Source of the DNA: Tetracentron sinense | Lineage: Eukaryota; Streptophyta; Magnoliopsida; Trochodendrales; Trochodendraceae | Assembly: GCA_015143295.1 (NCBI GenBank) | Contig: CM026559.1 | Location: forward strand, 18,118,826-18,182,825 | Direction: 5' to 3' | Length of the DNA: 64,000 nucleotides | In this document: positions 45,049-56,604 of the stretch, in pieces | Layout of the letters: every line of letters starts with the position of its first letter | Position numbering within the stretch: position 1 is the first letter of the stretch | Notes under the pieces: generated by a model | What the model was told of the DNA's origin: nothing | Seen by the model: the letters and a program-made list of their open reading frames with translations, nothing else | The model's database searches: none | Translations under genes and position numbers: made by a program

Positions 45049-45741
45049 TCACCCAAGAAGGGAATTAAAATTGTTCTTGTCCGCTAACCATCTATCAGAT
45101 GAGAGATCCCCAAATCTACGAGGTCCTTCGTCAGATTGTTTAGGCGGAGGAGTGGATGGAGTATATTCAGGTGAAGGGGGCCTCACAGGAGATGCTGGAT
45201 TCGTAGATTGAACGGCCGGAGGAGTAGATGGTATGTACTTAGGTGATGGAATCTTGGTTAGAAAAGGTAAGTCTTCGGAAGTCGACTCTTCTCCAGTGAA
45301 CGGTGCAAAATAAGGAACTATTTCCATTCCAATCACATCGGTATTCCGGTCTTCTCCTTGGACATGAAGTTCAGAAGTTCCCAATTCAGGCTCTTGAGCA
45401 ACCTCAACATTGACTCTAGCTTTGAGTTCGATCCCTGCATCAGGCTCAACATCAAGTTCAATGTTAGCCTCAGCTTCAGGTCCTATATCGACCTCAACAT
45501 CCATCCTAACCTCTGGCCTTGCTTTGGCAATTATTTCAACCTCCTGCTCTATTTCAGCCTGTAATTCTGAGTTCATCTCTATCTCAACCCTTTCTTCAAC
45601 TCGTGTCTCTACTTGAGGAACGATGTTTGGCGGCTCGCGTGTCGTTTCATCCACGACCAGCTTTTCAGGTTCAGCTAATGTGGCCTGTTCTATATCAGGA
45701 ACTTCATTGACAGGGTAAATACTCGCCGTATTCACAGTCAC
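45049..45741 (-). pseudogene. Antisense gene of the Tat element, acidic and Pro-rich part
   Basis: 230 open codons. The first two thirds are very acidic with repeated EVE, EAE and VEPD blocks; the last part has two PSP-KYIPSTPP / PSPEYTPSTPP repeats and ends in WLADKNNFNSLLG. No known domain. Tat elements are known to carry extra antisense genes after integrase, which supports the assignment. It may splice to the next part (donor GG/GTGAAT at 45052, acceptor at 44957), but the phase is off by one base. Confidence 0.6.
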
Positions 45742-46520
45742 ACTGTCTTGGTTCTTGCAGAACTAGAATCAATATCAACTGGTGCAGCCTGGGAAATAAC
45801 TCCTACTAGTTGAATGAATTCTCCATTGGTCTTCAAACCAAAGGATTGTCCAGTTTTAAGGGCACGCTTCTTAGCTTTCCTGATAGCTCGTTGGACCTAG
45901 AGAGAGAGCAAAGTGGCTTTAGTTATTTGAGCATCAAAAAGTAGCTGTGCTCTTAACTCATTAGCTCTACGAGCATCTTCTAGTGCAGCCGCCAAGCGAT
46001 CTCCATAAGGACTCAGGCTCACGGGAGCATCCTGACTATTATAAGCAAATTCATCTGAGGGTCGATCATGAGTGGATTGATAATTATGTGCTGGTGAATC
46101 AGCTCCATCATCAACATTATCAGTTGGGTCAACCGCAATAGTCTTATGTAATTCCTGTAAAATACGAGGCCAAAAAGCTACACTGACAGTGGTCACAGCC
46201 GAAGGGTCTTCTGGACGAACAATAAATTCTATGGCACCATGAGGTCCTTCATATGTTTCCCCAAAATTATCACCATCAGCATAAATCGGTATGTTTTGCT
46301 CGGCCGCAAGGGAAGCTATCTTGGCCATCTGGATTTCTTCCTCGGTCAATTCTATAATGGGAGATGGGCTTCTCTGGGCATGCTTGCCTTTCCCCTTAGA
46401 AGTTGGTCTAGTTCTTGGACGCTTATGGGTAGTGACAGCTATTTTTTGTCTCTTGGCAGGTGCTTTGGACCTTGATGGTTCTTTCCTCTTCCTAGCACCA
46501 GGTGCTTGAGTGAGAGAGTG
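45742..46520 (-). pseudogene. Antisense gene of the Tat element, N-terminal part
   Basis: Open on the minus strand from 46520 to a TAG at 45897 (probably from CAG), then readable on to about 45745. It begins with a basic, possibly nuclear-localising stretch (ARKRKEPS, AKRQKI, HKRPRTRPTSKGKGK), then TEEEIQMAKIASLAAEQNIP, then an Asp/Ser-rich part and a helix (ALEDARRANELRAQLL). The true start lies beyond the copia insertion at 46521. Function unknown; nuclear action is a guess. Confidence 0.6.
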
Positions 46521-48692
46521 TGTTAGATATATATGCCCACGAAAGCCATTCCAGAATTGTATTTATCTATTTAATCAATAAATACATAATTTTACATTCA
46601 CATATTGTCTTCTACATTGGGTAACATATCAAAAGTATCTCATTGGATGAGACTACTTTGTCCCTTAGGTAACATTGTAGGAAAACCATCCAATTAGTTG
46701 ATAACTGATTGCTAAGGAGATATGGTTTTTCCGGTTCCTTGTAGACCTAAAATTGTTCTAAGTTAATCAGGATACATCTGGACAATCTATTCCTAATAAC
46801 TTACACATTGTTAGTTCCATATGATAGAGTGATGAATCTCAATCACTGAGAGAAGGGTCTCTTGACTAAGATGTGGATATAAGTAAGAAGTACTTATATT
46901 GCAACTAGATTGCTTAGTGGATACCCTTAGAAATATATTGTCTTTATATTTAGGGTAGTCCATTTGACAGATTGTCCTTAACCTGAGAGGCCGACATCTT
47001 CTCTAGTATTTGCCTATGTAGCTTTGATGTAGCCAATCGTTAATGTCCAACACACCGGACTAAACACGGGTTTGTTGGGTTATGCACATTGTATTGGAAG
47101 AAGTGTGTGTACGCTCAATAAGGATTCCATTACTCTTACAAAGTAAATAATATTGAGTTGATACTTGTCAAAACCGGACTTGAAAAACCCAGCGCTGGTA
47201 TTTATCGATGAAATGGTTTTATCGAGGAATTTATTTTCTGTATAATAGAAATGTTATTATTATTATTATTTCTTTTAAAGAATTTCTAAAAATGTTTTGA
47301 AAGTTCAAGTTTGACTAAAAGTATAAAAGAGAATGGGTTCTCAATATGAGCCAGGGATTAAAGACAGTATTGGATATTGTCCCATAAGCTTATAACAATA
47401 TTGAAAGTGAAGGGACACATCTGTAAACAAATCTTGAGATAGAAATACCTGTAATTAATTCTCTGTTTTCTGGAAGTTAATCATAATGTGTTAATGGACA
47501 TTATTGTAATTGGTGGAAGTCTAGGGATATAGATAAAATTCTATAATCCTAATGGAGTGTAGGAAAGGTGTTTCCTAGTAACAATGCTTTAACTAAAAGG
47601 TTGAGTACTTGGTCCCACAACTGGAAATAGGAGATCCTTTAGATCTCACACACAAGGACTTTCTTAAAGTATTTAATTTAATTATTAATTAAATTAATTT
47701 ATTTTTCTAAGTAATCACTATATGGTATAGTGAAGCTCTATAAGGTGGAGTCACATTGGATGTGAAAAAACCAAATGGGTAGGACGCATTGGGGATTATT
47801 TTAAAAGAATAATTGAAGTGACCAAAAAAGGGTTTAATACCCTAGGGGGCACGTGGGGTGGGACGCCCACTTCATGAGGAAATAATAATTGTTATTATTT
47901 TAATTAGTTTCTAATAACTAATATCCTTATCGGATAAGGTTAGTTAGTTAGTTAGAGTTAGTTACTAATTAAAGATTCCTTGTAGGACAAGGATTCTATT
48001 AGTTTCTTACTAATCAAGGAATCCTAATTGGATTAGGATAAGGATAAGGTTAGTTGGTTACTAATAAATAAGGTTAGTATCTATCTTGATTAATCCTAAT
48101 TAATTAGGAGATATCAAGAAAGGAAACAATTGAGGGAATCCTAATTGAATTAGGATAAGGATAAAATCCAAGATTGATCTTTATATAAGGAGTGGACGTC
48201 CAAGGTGTTGGACACAATATAATTTCTAGATTTTTGGAAATCTTCTCCTCCCTCAATCTCATGCCCCTCTCTCTCTTCTCCCAAGGTGTATGGTCACACC
48301 TCCCCTCCCCTTTCTTCTGTTGTTTTTCTAGTTTGGAAATAGAAGAAGAATATTAAGGATCATGTTAATCAAGAAAGGTTCTTGATCAATTAAGATTGGA
48401 TCTTTATTCAAGATCTTAGAACTGGAAATTTGGAAGGACCATTAGCTTCCATTAGAGAAAGCTTTAAAGAAAAAGAAGGTCCATGTGGATTGCGAAGGAG
48501 ACTTGACAATTGTGAAGTTTTGCCGGTCTAGCATTTTATCATGGATTTGACTTAACAATTTCAAAGTCGCAAAGGTGATTGTGATTTATAACTTCATTGA
48601 ATTAAAATCAATTAGAATCTTAGTCAGATCTTAGGATTCAATGTATGCCTCCAAGAACTGTTTTTCTAAAATTAAAAAGAGGCATACTTTCA
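46521..48692 (+). repeat. 5' LTR of the copia-type element
   Basis: 2172 bp. Inverted repeats at 47933-48160 (for example ATCCTTATCGGATAAGG and AATCCTAATTGGATTAGGAT) lie just upstream of TATATAA at 48182. Boundaries come from TG at 46521 and CA next to the primer site. Confidence 0.75.
48182..48188 (+). promoter_or_regulatory. TATA box of the copia-type LTR
   Basis: TATATAA followed by GGAGTGGACG. Confidence 0.65.
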
Positions 48693-48693
48693 G

Positions 48694-48705
48694 TGGTATC
48701 AGACC
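48694..48705 (+). other. Primer binding site, initiator-Met type
   Basis: TGGTATCAGACC, one change from the consensus TGGTATCAGAGC, directly after the LTR. Confidence 0.85.
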
Positions 48706-49825
48706 CTTGGCTATCCTTCTCTTTGATTTTAGGGCATAACCAATTTTTATTGAATCATATTACCCTCCCTATAAATTTCGGCCACCCCTGTGATGAATCT
48801 TTTTTATTCTTGATCACTTGATTATGAGATAATCATTAGTAGGGCTAAGAGGTCCCCCTGTAATTATTAAGGGAATAAAAATTAAGCCCCTAGAAATTAG
48901 TGTGATACTAATTTCAAGTTTGGACGATTCCAAAATCTCTCGAAATTTTTATAGGGATAGGTATATATAGTTAAATAAATTTGGTTAAAGGCCTTAAGGA
49001 TTTAGAGATCCTTTTTAGTATTAAATTAAATTGTTTAATTTATTCTGAGAGCCCCCAGCTAGCATAAATAATATGTCTTATATTTATCATGATAAATAAA
49101 TATTATTTTATGTGTTGGATGGGTTCCACAAATCATACCTCCTTCTCTTTCCCTCCCCTCCTCTCCCCTCCCATTTTTCTTATTTTTAGAATAAGGCTGC
49201 TGATTTATGGTGGACTAAATCAACTGAAGGAGATGCCTGGAGAACCATTGCGAGATAGCAAATTGTAGTAGGGCTTTATTTAATTCCCTTGTTGTAATTA
49301 AATAAGGTCATATGATTTTTGTGAACCCATTGTGAGATTATAATATGGTTATAATTATTATATTTTTATTCATGTGATGATTGATAGTATTTCCTTTAGC
49401 CGGGAAGCTGTGATAATTGTGATTATCACTTTTATGATAATTTAGGATAATTAGATTATACCTTGGATAATGGATTATGTTTAATAGTAAATTTCTTATA
49501 TTTAGACACAATACATTACTAGTACTCTTTTGGACGTGGAGTTTGTGACCCATGTGGAGATTTTTACATAAAACCTTTACATATGAGATTATTGGATAAT
49601 TGTGTCTGAAAAGACATTAATCGTAGATGGATCACTAAACTGACATTCAAATACCCTAAGGTTATAGGAATGTGTAAGTTTTGTTTATAAGATGAAAACC
49701 CTAATGATCAAAACCCCCTGTGAGGGCTAGTGGGAGTTTATCACTCCTTGATAACCCTATTATCGAAAATTTTCATAATTCATATGATGAATATTTGGAT
49801 AATGATATGATCATGACTATTTAAT
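48706..49825 (+). other. Non-coding body of the copia-type element
   Basis: AT-rich, with no gag or pol motif on either strand. I see no other structure. Confidence 0.6.
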
Positions 49826-49845
49826 CACTACAATATTCAAGATTT

Positions 49846-50310
49846 GTGACAGCGGTTCAAACCCGCCGTGATATATTAAATCACCACTGTCATAATATAT
49901 CACGATGGTGTGGTAACCCGTCGAAGATTATATTGCCAGTGAATCTTATGGCGGCGGATATACACGATGGTTACATGAACCAGTCGTCTTATATCCCTAA
50001 ATGCCTACAGTTAATAATCGTTGTGCTTCAATTTCATATAATGACGTCTTGTACCACCCTCTTTTCTTAATTTTGTCACGGCGACATCTACCGCTGTTAT
50101 TTATGACCAATGAAAAGGTGGGTTGACCCGTCGTCATTTCTTAATTCTACCATGGCGAATTCCACCACCATTATTTATGACCAATAACACAGCAGGTTGA
50201 CCCGCCGTGTCATGTATCACGGCGGTTCAAACCGCAGTGAAATAGTTTTGTAATGTTACAGCGGGTACAACCGCCGTCTAATAAATCACGGCGGTCCAAC
50301 CGCCGCAATG
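49846..50310. repeat. Subterminal inverted repeats of the CACTA end
   Basis: Several copies of CACGGCGGTTCAAACCGCCG-like units, some as complete palindromes (50214-50236 and 50290-50307). In CACTA elements such repeats bind transposase. Confidence 0.7.
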
Positions 50311-50562
50311 TGATAAAAAAACAAATTATTTTGCAAAAATTTCATTTTTTTTCCTGTATTATTTGTACCTATGAGTTATATAAATATCAATAAACATGTA
50401 TTCTACCCTGCAAGCAATATATAATGCCAATTAAGAACAAACAATTCATGTAATAAAAAAACATGCCCCAAACATTTAAGATTAAAATTATATATACATC
50501 CCATAACAAAAGTGTCATAAAAGTACACATAGTTCCAAAGGAAAAAATATAAAAGTAGTCGC

Positions 50563-50619
50563 CTAGGTCCCTCCTGGCGATGGTCGAAAACCAGATATGT
50601 GTGCGCTACCAGCTCCCTC
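50563..50619 (-). pseudogene. Possible last exon of a CACTA gene
   Basis: Minus strand: TTTTTTGTAG acceptor, then 18 codons ending SAHISGFRPSPGGT and TAG at 50563-50565. Short, but acceptor, open frame and stop agree. The gene is not identified. Confidence 0.35.
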
Positions 50620-50750
50620 CTACAAAAAACAATAATATACAATTTATTAATGTTTTTTCCAAATGAGAAAATTTGAGAATGTAATAATTAATAAATATGC
50701 AATGAAACAAACTCCTCTCAGAATATTAATAGTTTTCGGTATTACATTGG

Positions 50751-52905
50751 CCTAAACCTACATCGTCCCACCATTTCGAAACCGGGGGTCGGATTTCGAT
50801 CTCGTTTCTTCTAACGTGTGTATTTCAATACATCCTAAGTGTTGGGGTTGGTTTCAAGTGAATCTGAGGCTGTATGCCCGATTTGGGTGACGAGACGGCC
50901 GATTTCCATGTTTCAAAACTATACTACGGCCTAAACCTACATCGCTCCACCATTTCCAAATCAGGGGTCGGATTTTGATCTCATTTCTTCTAACGCGTGT
51001 ACTTCAATACATCCTAAGTGTTGGAGTTGGTTTTGAGCGAATCCGAGGCCGTATGCCCGATTTGGGTGCCAAGACGGCCGAATTCCATGTTTCACAACTA
51101 TACTACGGCTTCAACCTACATCGTCCCACCATTTCCAAACCGGTGGTCGGATTTTGATTCCGTTTCTTCTAACGCGTGTATTTCAGTACAACCTAAGTGT
51201 TGGAGTTGGTTTCGAGTGAATTCAAGGCCGTATGCCCCAATTTGGGCGCCGAGACGGCCGAAATTCATTCTTGAATACTATACTTCGGCCTAAACCTACA
51301 AACTCCCACCATTTCCAAACCGGGGGTCGGATTTCGATCCCGTTTCTTCTAACGCTTGTATTTCATTACATCCTAAGTGCCGGAGTTGGTTTCAAGTGAA
51401 TCCGAGGCCATATGCCCGATTTGGGTGCCGAGACGGCCGAAATCCATTCTTGAATACTATACTTCGGCCTAAACCTACAAACTCCCACCATTTCCAAACC
51501 GGGAGTCGGATTTCGATCCCGTTTTTTCTAACATGAATATTTCAATACATCCTAAGTGTTAGAGTTGGTTTCGAGCGAATTCGATGCCGTATGCCCGATT
51601 TGGGTGCTGAGACAGCCGAATTCCATGTGTCACAACTATACTACTGCCTAAACCTACATCGTCCCACCATATCCAAACCGAGGGTCAGATTTCGATCCTA
51701 TTTCTTCTAATGCTTGAATTTCAATACATCCTAAGTTTTGGAGTTGGTTTAGAGCGAATCCGAGCCCGTATGCCCGATTTGGGCGCCGAGACGGCCGAAT
51801 TCCATGTTTCACAACTATACTACGGCCTAAACCTACATCGTCCCACCATTTCCAAACCGGGGGTTGGATTTCATTCCTGTTTCTTCTAATGCAAGTATTT
51901 CAATACATCCTAAGTGTTGGGGAGTTGGTTTTGTGCGAATCCGAGGCCGTATGCCCGATTTGGGCACCAAGACGGCCAAAATCCGTTCTTGAATATTATA
52001 CTTTGGCCTAAACCTACAAATTCCCACCATTTCCAAACCGGGGGTCGGATTTTGATTCCGTTTCTTCTAACACTTGTATTTTAATACATTCTAAGTGTTG
52101 GAGTTGGTTTTGAGTGAATCTGAGGCCGTATGCCCGATTTGGGTGCCGAGACGGTCGAAATCCATTCTCGAATACTATACTTCGGCCTAAACCTACAAAC
52201 TCCCACCATTTTGAAATCGGGGGTTGGATTTTGATTCCGTTTCTTCTAACACATGTATTTCAATACATCCTAAGTATTGGAGTTGATTTCAAGCGAATTC
52301 GAGGCCGTATGCCCGATTTGGGCGCCGAGACGGACGAATTCCATGTGTCACAACTATACTACTGCCTAAACCTACATTGCCCCACCATATCTAAACCGGG
52401 GATCAGATTTTGATCCTGTTTCTTCTAATGGTTGTATTTCAATACATCCTAAGTGTTGGAGTTGGTTTCGAGCGAATCCAAGGCCGTATGCCCGATTTAG
52501 GCGTCGAGACGGCCGAATTCCCTGTTTCACAACTATACTACGGCCTAAACCTACATCGTCCCACCATTTCCAAATTAGGGGTCAGATTTCAATCCCGTTT
52601 CTTCTAACGCATGTATTTCAATACATCCTAAGTGTTGGAGTTGGTTTCGAGCGAATCCGAGGCCGTATGCCCGATTTGGGCTGTGAGACGGCAAAATTCC
52701 ATGTTTCACAACTATACTACGGCCTATACCTACATCGTCCCACCATTTTCAAATCGGGGGTCAAATTTTGATCATGTTTCTTCTAACGCTTGTATTCCAA
52801 TACATCCTAAGTATTGGAGTTGGTTTCGAGTGAATCTGAGGCCGTATGCCCGATTTGGGCACCGAGACGAATTCCATGTTTCACAACTATACTATGGCCT
52901 AAATT
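50751..52905. repeat. Tandem array of twelve 179-bp units
   Basis: Starts recur at 50751, 50930, 51109, 51289, 51468, 51647, 51826, 52007, 52186, 52365, 52544 and 52723; the array ends near 52900. Each unit starts CCTAAACCTACA and contains CACCATTTCCAAACCGGGGG and CGAGACGGCCG. Two end types occur, TTCTTGAATACTATACTTCGG and CATGTTTCACAACTATACTACGG (each given in pieces). Open frames across it are incidental. Confidence 0.92.
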
Positions 52906-52914
52906 GGTTCTTCC

Positions 52915-53716
52915 TCCCTTAGTTAATAACTTAATTGTTAAATCTTAAAAAGGATAGATAGACTTCGTAGGAAGACCTAGCCACCCCCGTCAATTTGTGA
53001 GTTCTCAACTCAAATATTATTTTTGAGGTTCACCGGATTTTTCAATCAGTATCAGAGCGGGTTCACTAATTTATTATTGTGATCTTGACTAATATTTTTG
53101 AAGAATATAAATTTTATTAAAGAGGGAGGATCCATCTCTCGTCCCCATTATTTGATGAGAATAGTTATGCCTATTGGAAAGCTCGTTAGAGAGCATTTCT
53201 AAAATCTTTGGATGAGAGGGTATGGATCTCTGTTGAACAAGGTTGATCCCATCCAACAAAGACCATAGATGACCAGACCATCCCTAAACCTTCTTCTGAA
53301 TGGATCAATGTAGATCTTAATAGTTATAGATAGAATAATAAAGGTCTGAATACAATCTTCACAGCCGTCACACCCAAAGAATTTCAGCGTATTTCTAAAA
53401 GTGACACCTTGAAGGAGGGATGAGACATCCTTAAACTTACACATGAAAGGACTACAACAGTTAAGATCTCAAAACTTCAAATGCTTACCTCTAAGTTTGA
53501 AAAGTTGATATTGGATGATAATGAAACCTTTGATAGTTTTTATGCTAATCTAAGTGACATTTTCAATTCTAGTTTTAATCTAGGGGAAATAATTCCTGAG
53601 TCCAAAATTGTTAGAAAGTTTTGAGATCTCTACCTAAGAGATTTCGATCGAAGGTTATCGCTATCGAAGAGAGCAAAAATGTTAAAGCTCTCAAAATTGA
53701 AGAGTTGGTTGGTTCT
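52915..53716 (+). mobile_element. Truncated SIRE-type copia copy
   Basis: Only the last 130 bp of its 5' LTR remain (to TTTTTCA at 53044), then TATCAGAGCGGG (53049-53060), then gag. The right side is cut by the Ogre LTR at 53717. Confidence 0.85.
53117..53716 (+). pseudogene. gag: SIRE-type gag fragment
   Basis: Reads EGGSIS, YAYWKA, LKSLDERVWISVEQG, then FTAVTPKEFQRISK, then LQMLTSKFEKLILDDNETFD, then YANLSDIFNSSFNLGE, with stops at about 53185, 53247, 53329, 53422 and 53622. UBN2-type gag. It keeps the middle region missing from the element at 25961. Confidence 0.88.
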
Positions 53717-54205
53717 TGTAAGCACCCAATTTTTACACCCCTTTCTAATCATGGTTAATCATCTTAACCATGATTAATACCCTCTAATCCTAAGACATAC
53801 CCTAGTCAAGCCCTAGTCAAACCTAAGAAAACCCTAGGCCTAACCCTAGTCAAACTCTAAGACAAACCCTAGTCAAGCCTTAATAAAACCTAAGCAAACC
53901 TTAGGCCTAACCCTAGTTCAAAACCTTAGTCAAACCCTAGGCTAACCCTACTTCAAACCTAAGCAAACCCTAGGCCTAACCCTAATCAAACCTTAGTCAG
54001 GCCTTAGTCAAACCTAAGTAAACCCTAGTTAACCCTAGTCAAACCCTAGGTTAACTTTAGGTCAAAACCCCAGGGCCTAAGGCCCATTTCTAGGCCTAGA
54101 GACCCAAAAACCATGATCAGATCACCCCATGGGCCCAAGCATGGGCCCATAAGCCTTAGAGGACCGTTGGTGGGGGACCCACATGCGAATTTTGAAAATT
54201 CAGAG

Positions 54206-54390
54206 AATGGCGGTAATAACATTACCGCAGTTTCCAATTTTGGAAAAAGCTACAGTAACCCAGACCAATAGTGACTAGGTTAGGCCTATTTAACAAAAAT
54301 TAGGTAATGACGGTAATGTTATTACCGTCATTGTTTGTTTGGCCTAAACCAGGAATGACGGCACTGGAATTACCGTCATTTCTGGAGTTT
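54206..54390 (+). repeat. AATGRCGGTAAT inverted repeats upstream of the Ogre TATA box
   Basis: Three units, the clearest at 54305-54332 with perfect 12-bp arms, 100-290 bp before the TATA box. Further units lie in the later LTR. Confidence 0.75.
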
Positions 54391-54493
54391 GCTTCAAACC
54401 ATGTCTGGCACCCCCTGGACACTCCCGCTCCATCTTCCTCTTGTCCTACACCTTGTTTGGATATCCCTAAACTACCCTAGGTCCCTTGAATCC

Positions 54494-54501
54494 TATAAAT
54501 A
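54494..54501 (+). promoter_or_regulatory. TATA box of the Ogre LTR
   Basis: TATAAATA followed by GCCCCCC. Confidence 0.7.
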
Positions 54502-55204
54502 GCCCCCCTCAAGTTTTAGATCCATTCCAAAAAACCATAGTTGAAACCCTGTGAAATTACTCCCAACCTGAATTCCAGCCCTTCCCTTCCAATCCTCCAC
54601 CTTGAGGGGAAATCCTAGAGTACCCAGGAGCTACCCCAGGCCACTCCCAGTCTCCACCACCATGCACCACTACCTTCACCACCGTGGGATTCAAATTCGT
54701 AGGGTAGGATCCCCCTACTCCTTTTCTTTTCTATTTAAAGCATTGTAAGTCCCTGGTCCTATTCTAGAGGCCTCTTATTTCAGTTTGTTGTGCTTTATAT
54801 CCTAAGGATAGAGGTCCTCTTGCCTCTTCATAGGCATGGGGACCCTCTTAAGGGATCAATCTCTGGCATCATAGCCTATCTACGTGCATGATACCTCCCC
54901 TCAGCTTCTGGGGGATCCTTAATCTATGATGGATCCCCTAGACATGGTTTGGTTCTATCCAAGGGGGAAAAAATTTATTTTGTGGAAAAATTCCAGAATG
55001 GCGGTAAACACATTACCGCCATTCTGAACTTCCTCCATTCCAGTAGCCTTAGACCCCTTGAGTTAAGCTCTGGAACATTCCAGAGCCTGTTCTAGGTCTC
55101 TAAGACCTCTCTCTACCTACCTTAGCCCATTCAAGATAACCCCAGTAGCTTAACCATGGTTAAAATCACCCCAAATGAAAACTGTCCAGAATTGCGATAA
55201 ACAG

Positions 55205-56604
55205 TGTAATTCCATATTTTAGTGTTGGCTTATTTCGGTGTCAAAATAGTGAGTCTAGTGTGTCTTGTGTCATTGCCTTCAAGCGTCCACGACAAGTGAA
55301 GATGAAGACTGAAGAAGATCAATTGAAGACATTTCGATCATATCCTTCATTTCACTCATGGGATGGTAAGTGACCTAGATACCATGCTACCTTAGGTGGA
55401 AATTGATTTAGAATAAATTTATGAACCATAGGTGACTAGATATGTAGCATTGAAAGTGTTAGAGGATCTTACAAATCGAGGTTCCTTTTAAGAGGCATAT
55501 CTCTCAAACCGTAGCTCTAATTTTGCTCCATAATATATCAAATCGATCGCATCAAAAAGATCTACAACTTTTGTGAATCAAGAAGGAGCAAATTCCAAGT
55601 TTTTAGGAGTCGGTCGATTGAATATTTATTGGGTCGAGCTAGTCCTCAACAGAAAATGTATGGGAAAAAGAGCCAGAGACCATGAAATATTTGAGTCGAC
55701 CCTTTGGACCCAAAGGGACAGTTGGGTTAACCCAACTCCCATTTTAGGTCGACCCAAACCCAATTGGGTCCACCCAATGCTTAAGGAAACTTCTAAAATC
55801 GTTTTTGCAACTTCTAAAAGCTTGGTTTTGGTTTCTTTATCTAATAGAACCCTTCTAGTCCGTGAATGTGGACTTTAGGAGAGTGTTGAAAGGGGATTGG
55901 GCTATCTCTAGAGTTCATAGAAACTTTGAATTTATTTTCTCTCATTCCGTTGATTAGTTTCTCTTCCATCCTAGAGTTTGTAAGTCATTGTTCCATTCTT
56001 GCTTACTTGGACTTTTCCATTGATGGAATCCATGTACGATTTGATTTTAATCAAACCATCAACCCGTTCTGGAAAGAACAAATTGACCGGAGTGTTTTGA
56101 AGCCTTTATGAAGGAGATTGATACGAGAAGGATTGTGGTTGTGTGATTTGGTCGATGGAATTTGAAGCCGTCATTGACGGAGATCGATCGTGGAGATCAT
56201 GGTTGTCGAGACACAAGAGAAGAACATGCTACTGTAGTAGATTGCGAGTTTTGCAAGATCGTGATTACTTACTGAGGCGTGGAGGACTAACCATGGATTG
56301 AGGAAGTCGAGTCCTATTTGGGTGAGGTTTGAGTCTGTAAGTATCTGATACTTTGTCTTAGTGGATTCTCATTGCTAGATTAGGTCCCGTGGTTTTTCCC
56401 AAAAGGGTTTCCACGTAAAAATTGCTTGTGTTGTGATTTGCTTGTTTCCCTTATTCCGCACTTTAAGTTCATCATCTCTTAGTTAATAACTAAATTGTTA
56501 AATATTAAAAAGGGTAGATAGACTTTGTAGAGAGACCTAGCCACCACTTTGAATTTGTGAGTTTTCAACTCAAACATTAGATTTGAGGTTCACTAGATTT
56601 TTCA
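55205..56604 (+). mobile_element. Solo LTR, SIRE type, in the Ogre LTR
   Basis: 1400 bp, same family as the LTR at 25961, start TGTAATTCCAT, end GATTTTTCA, exact AACAG duplication (55200-55204 and 56605-56609). U3 block at 55493-55573; GTCGACC motifs at 55683-55770. Confidence 0.93.

Larger units (their letters stand above)
1..46520 (+). mobile_element. Tat-lineage Ty3/gypsy retrotransposon, decayed, split by nested insertions
   Basis: This is the host element for the left two thirds of the window. Own segments are 1-8698, 17923-22240, 40618-41553 and 44506-46520. Order seen: LTR, primer site, repeat leader, gag, protease, long linker, RT, a second RNase H of the Tat type, integrase, hairpin array, antisense gene. 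The extra RNase H (motif MYFDGAS) and the antisense gene after integrase are known Tat-lineage traits. Many stops and frameshifts make it inactive. Its 3' LTR is not in the window; a copia-type LTR interrupts it at 46521. The element is older than everything inserted in it. Confidence 0.9.
46521..49825 (+). mobile_element. Copia-type element with long LTR and non-coding body (LARD-like), right part missing
   Basis: LTR 46521-48692, then primer site TGGTATCAGACC and 1.1 kb with no coding signal, then the CACTA end. No second LTR is in the window. LTR start TGTTAGATATATATGCCC and end CATACTTTCA are copia-like. It lies in the Tat antisense gene. Confidence 0.65.
49826..52905 (-). mobile_element. 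CACTA (En/Spm) transposon fragment
   Basis: Begins CACTACAA at 49826. Subterminal GGCGGTT-AAACCGCC-type repeats follow to about 50310, as usual for CACTA ends. A likely final exon on the minus strand and a 179-bp tandem array lie further in. The other end and the transposase are not seen; a truncated SIRE copy starts at about 52915. That the array belongs to this element is inferred from contiguity. Confidence 0.7.

Noticed and set aside
50403..50642. 79-codon minus-strand frame at the CACTA end
   Set aside because: Hydrophobic AT-rich read-through. A short exon with an acceptor and a stop in another frame explains the region better.
50975..52922. Open frames of 60-99 codons in the 179-bp array
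   Set aside because: Copies of the same frame in successive repeat units, with stops at unit-specific places and no known motif.
53790..54060. Interstitial telomere array
   Set aside because: No regular CCCTAAA period; the sequence belongs to the LTR.
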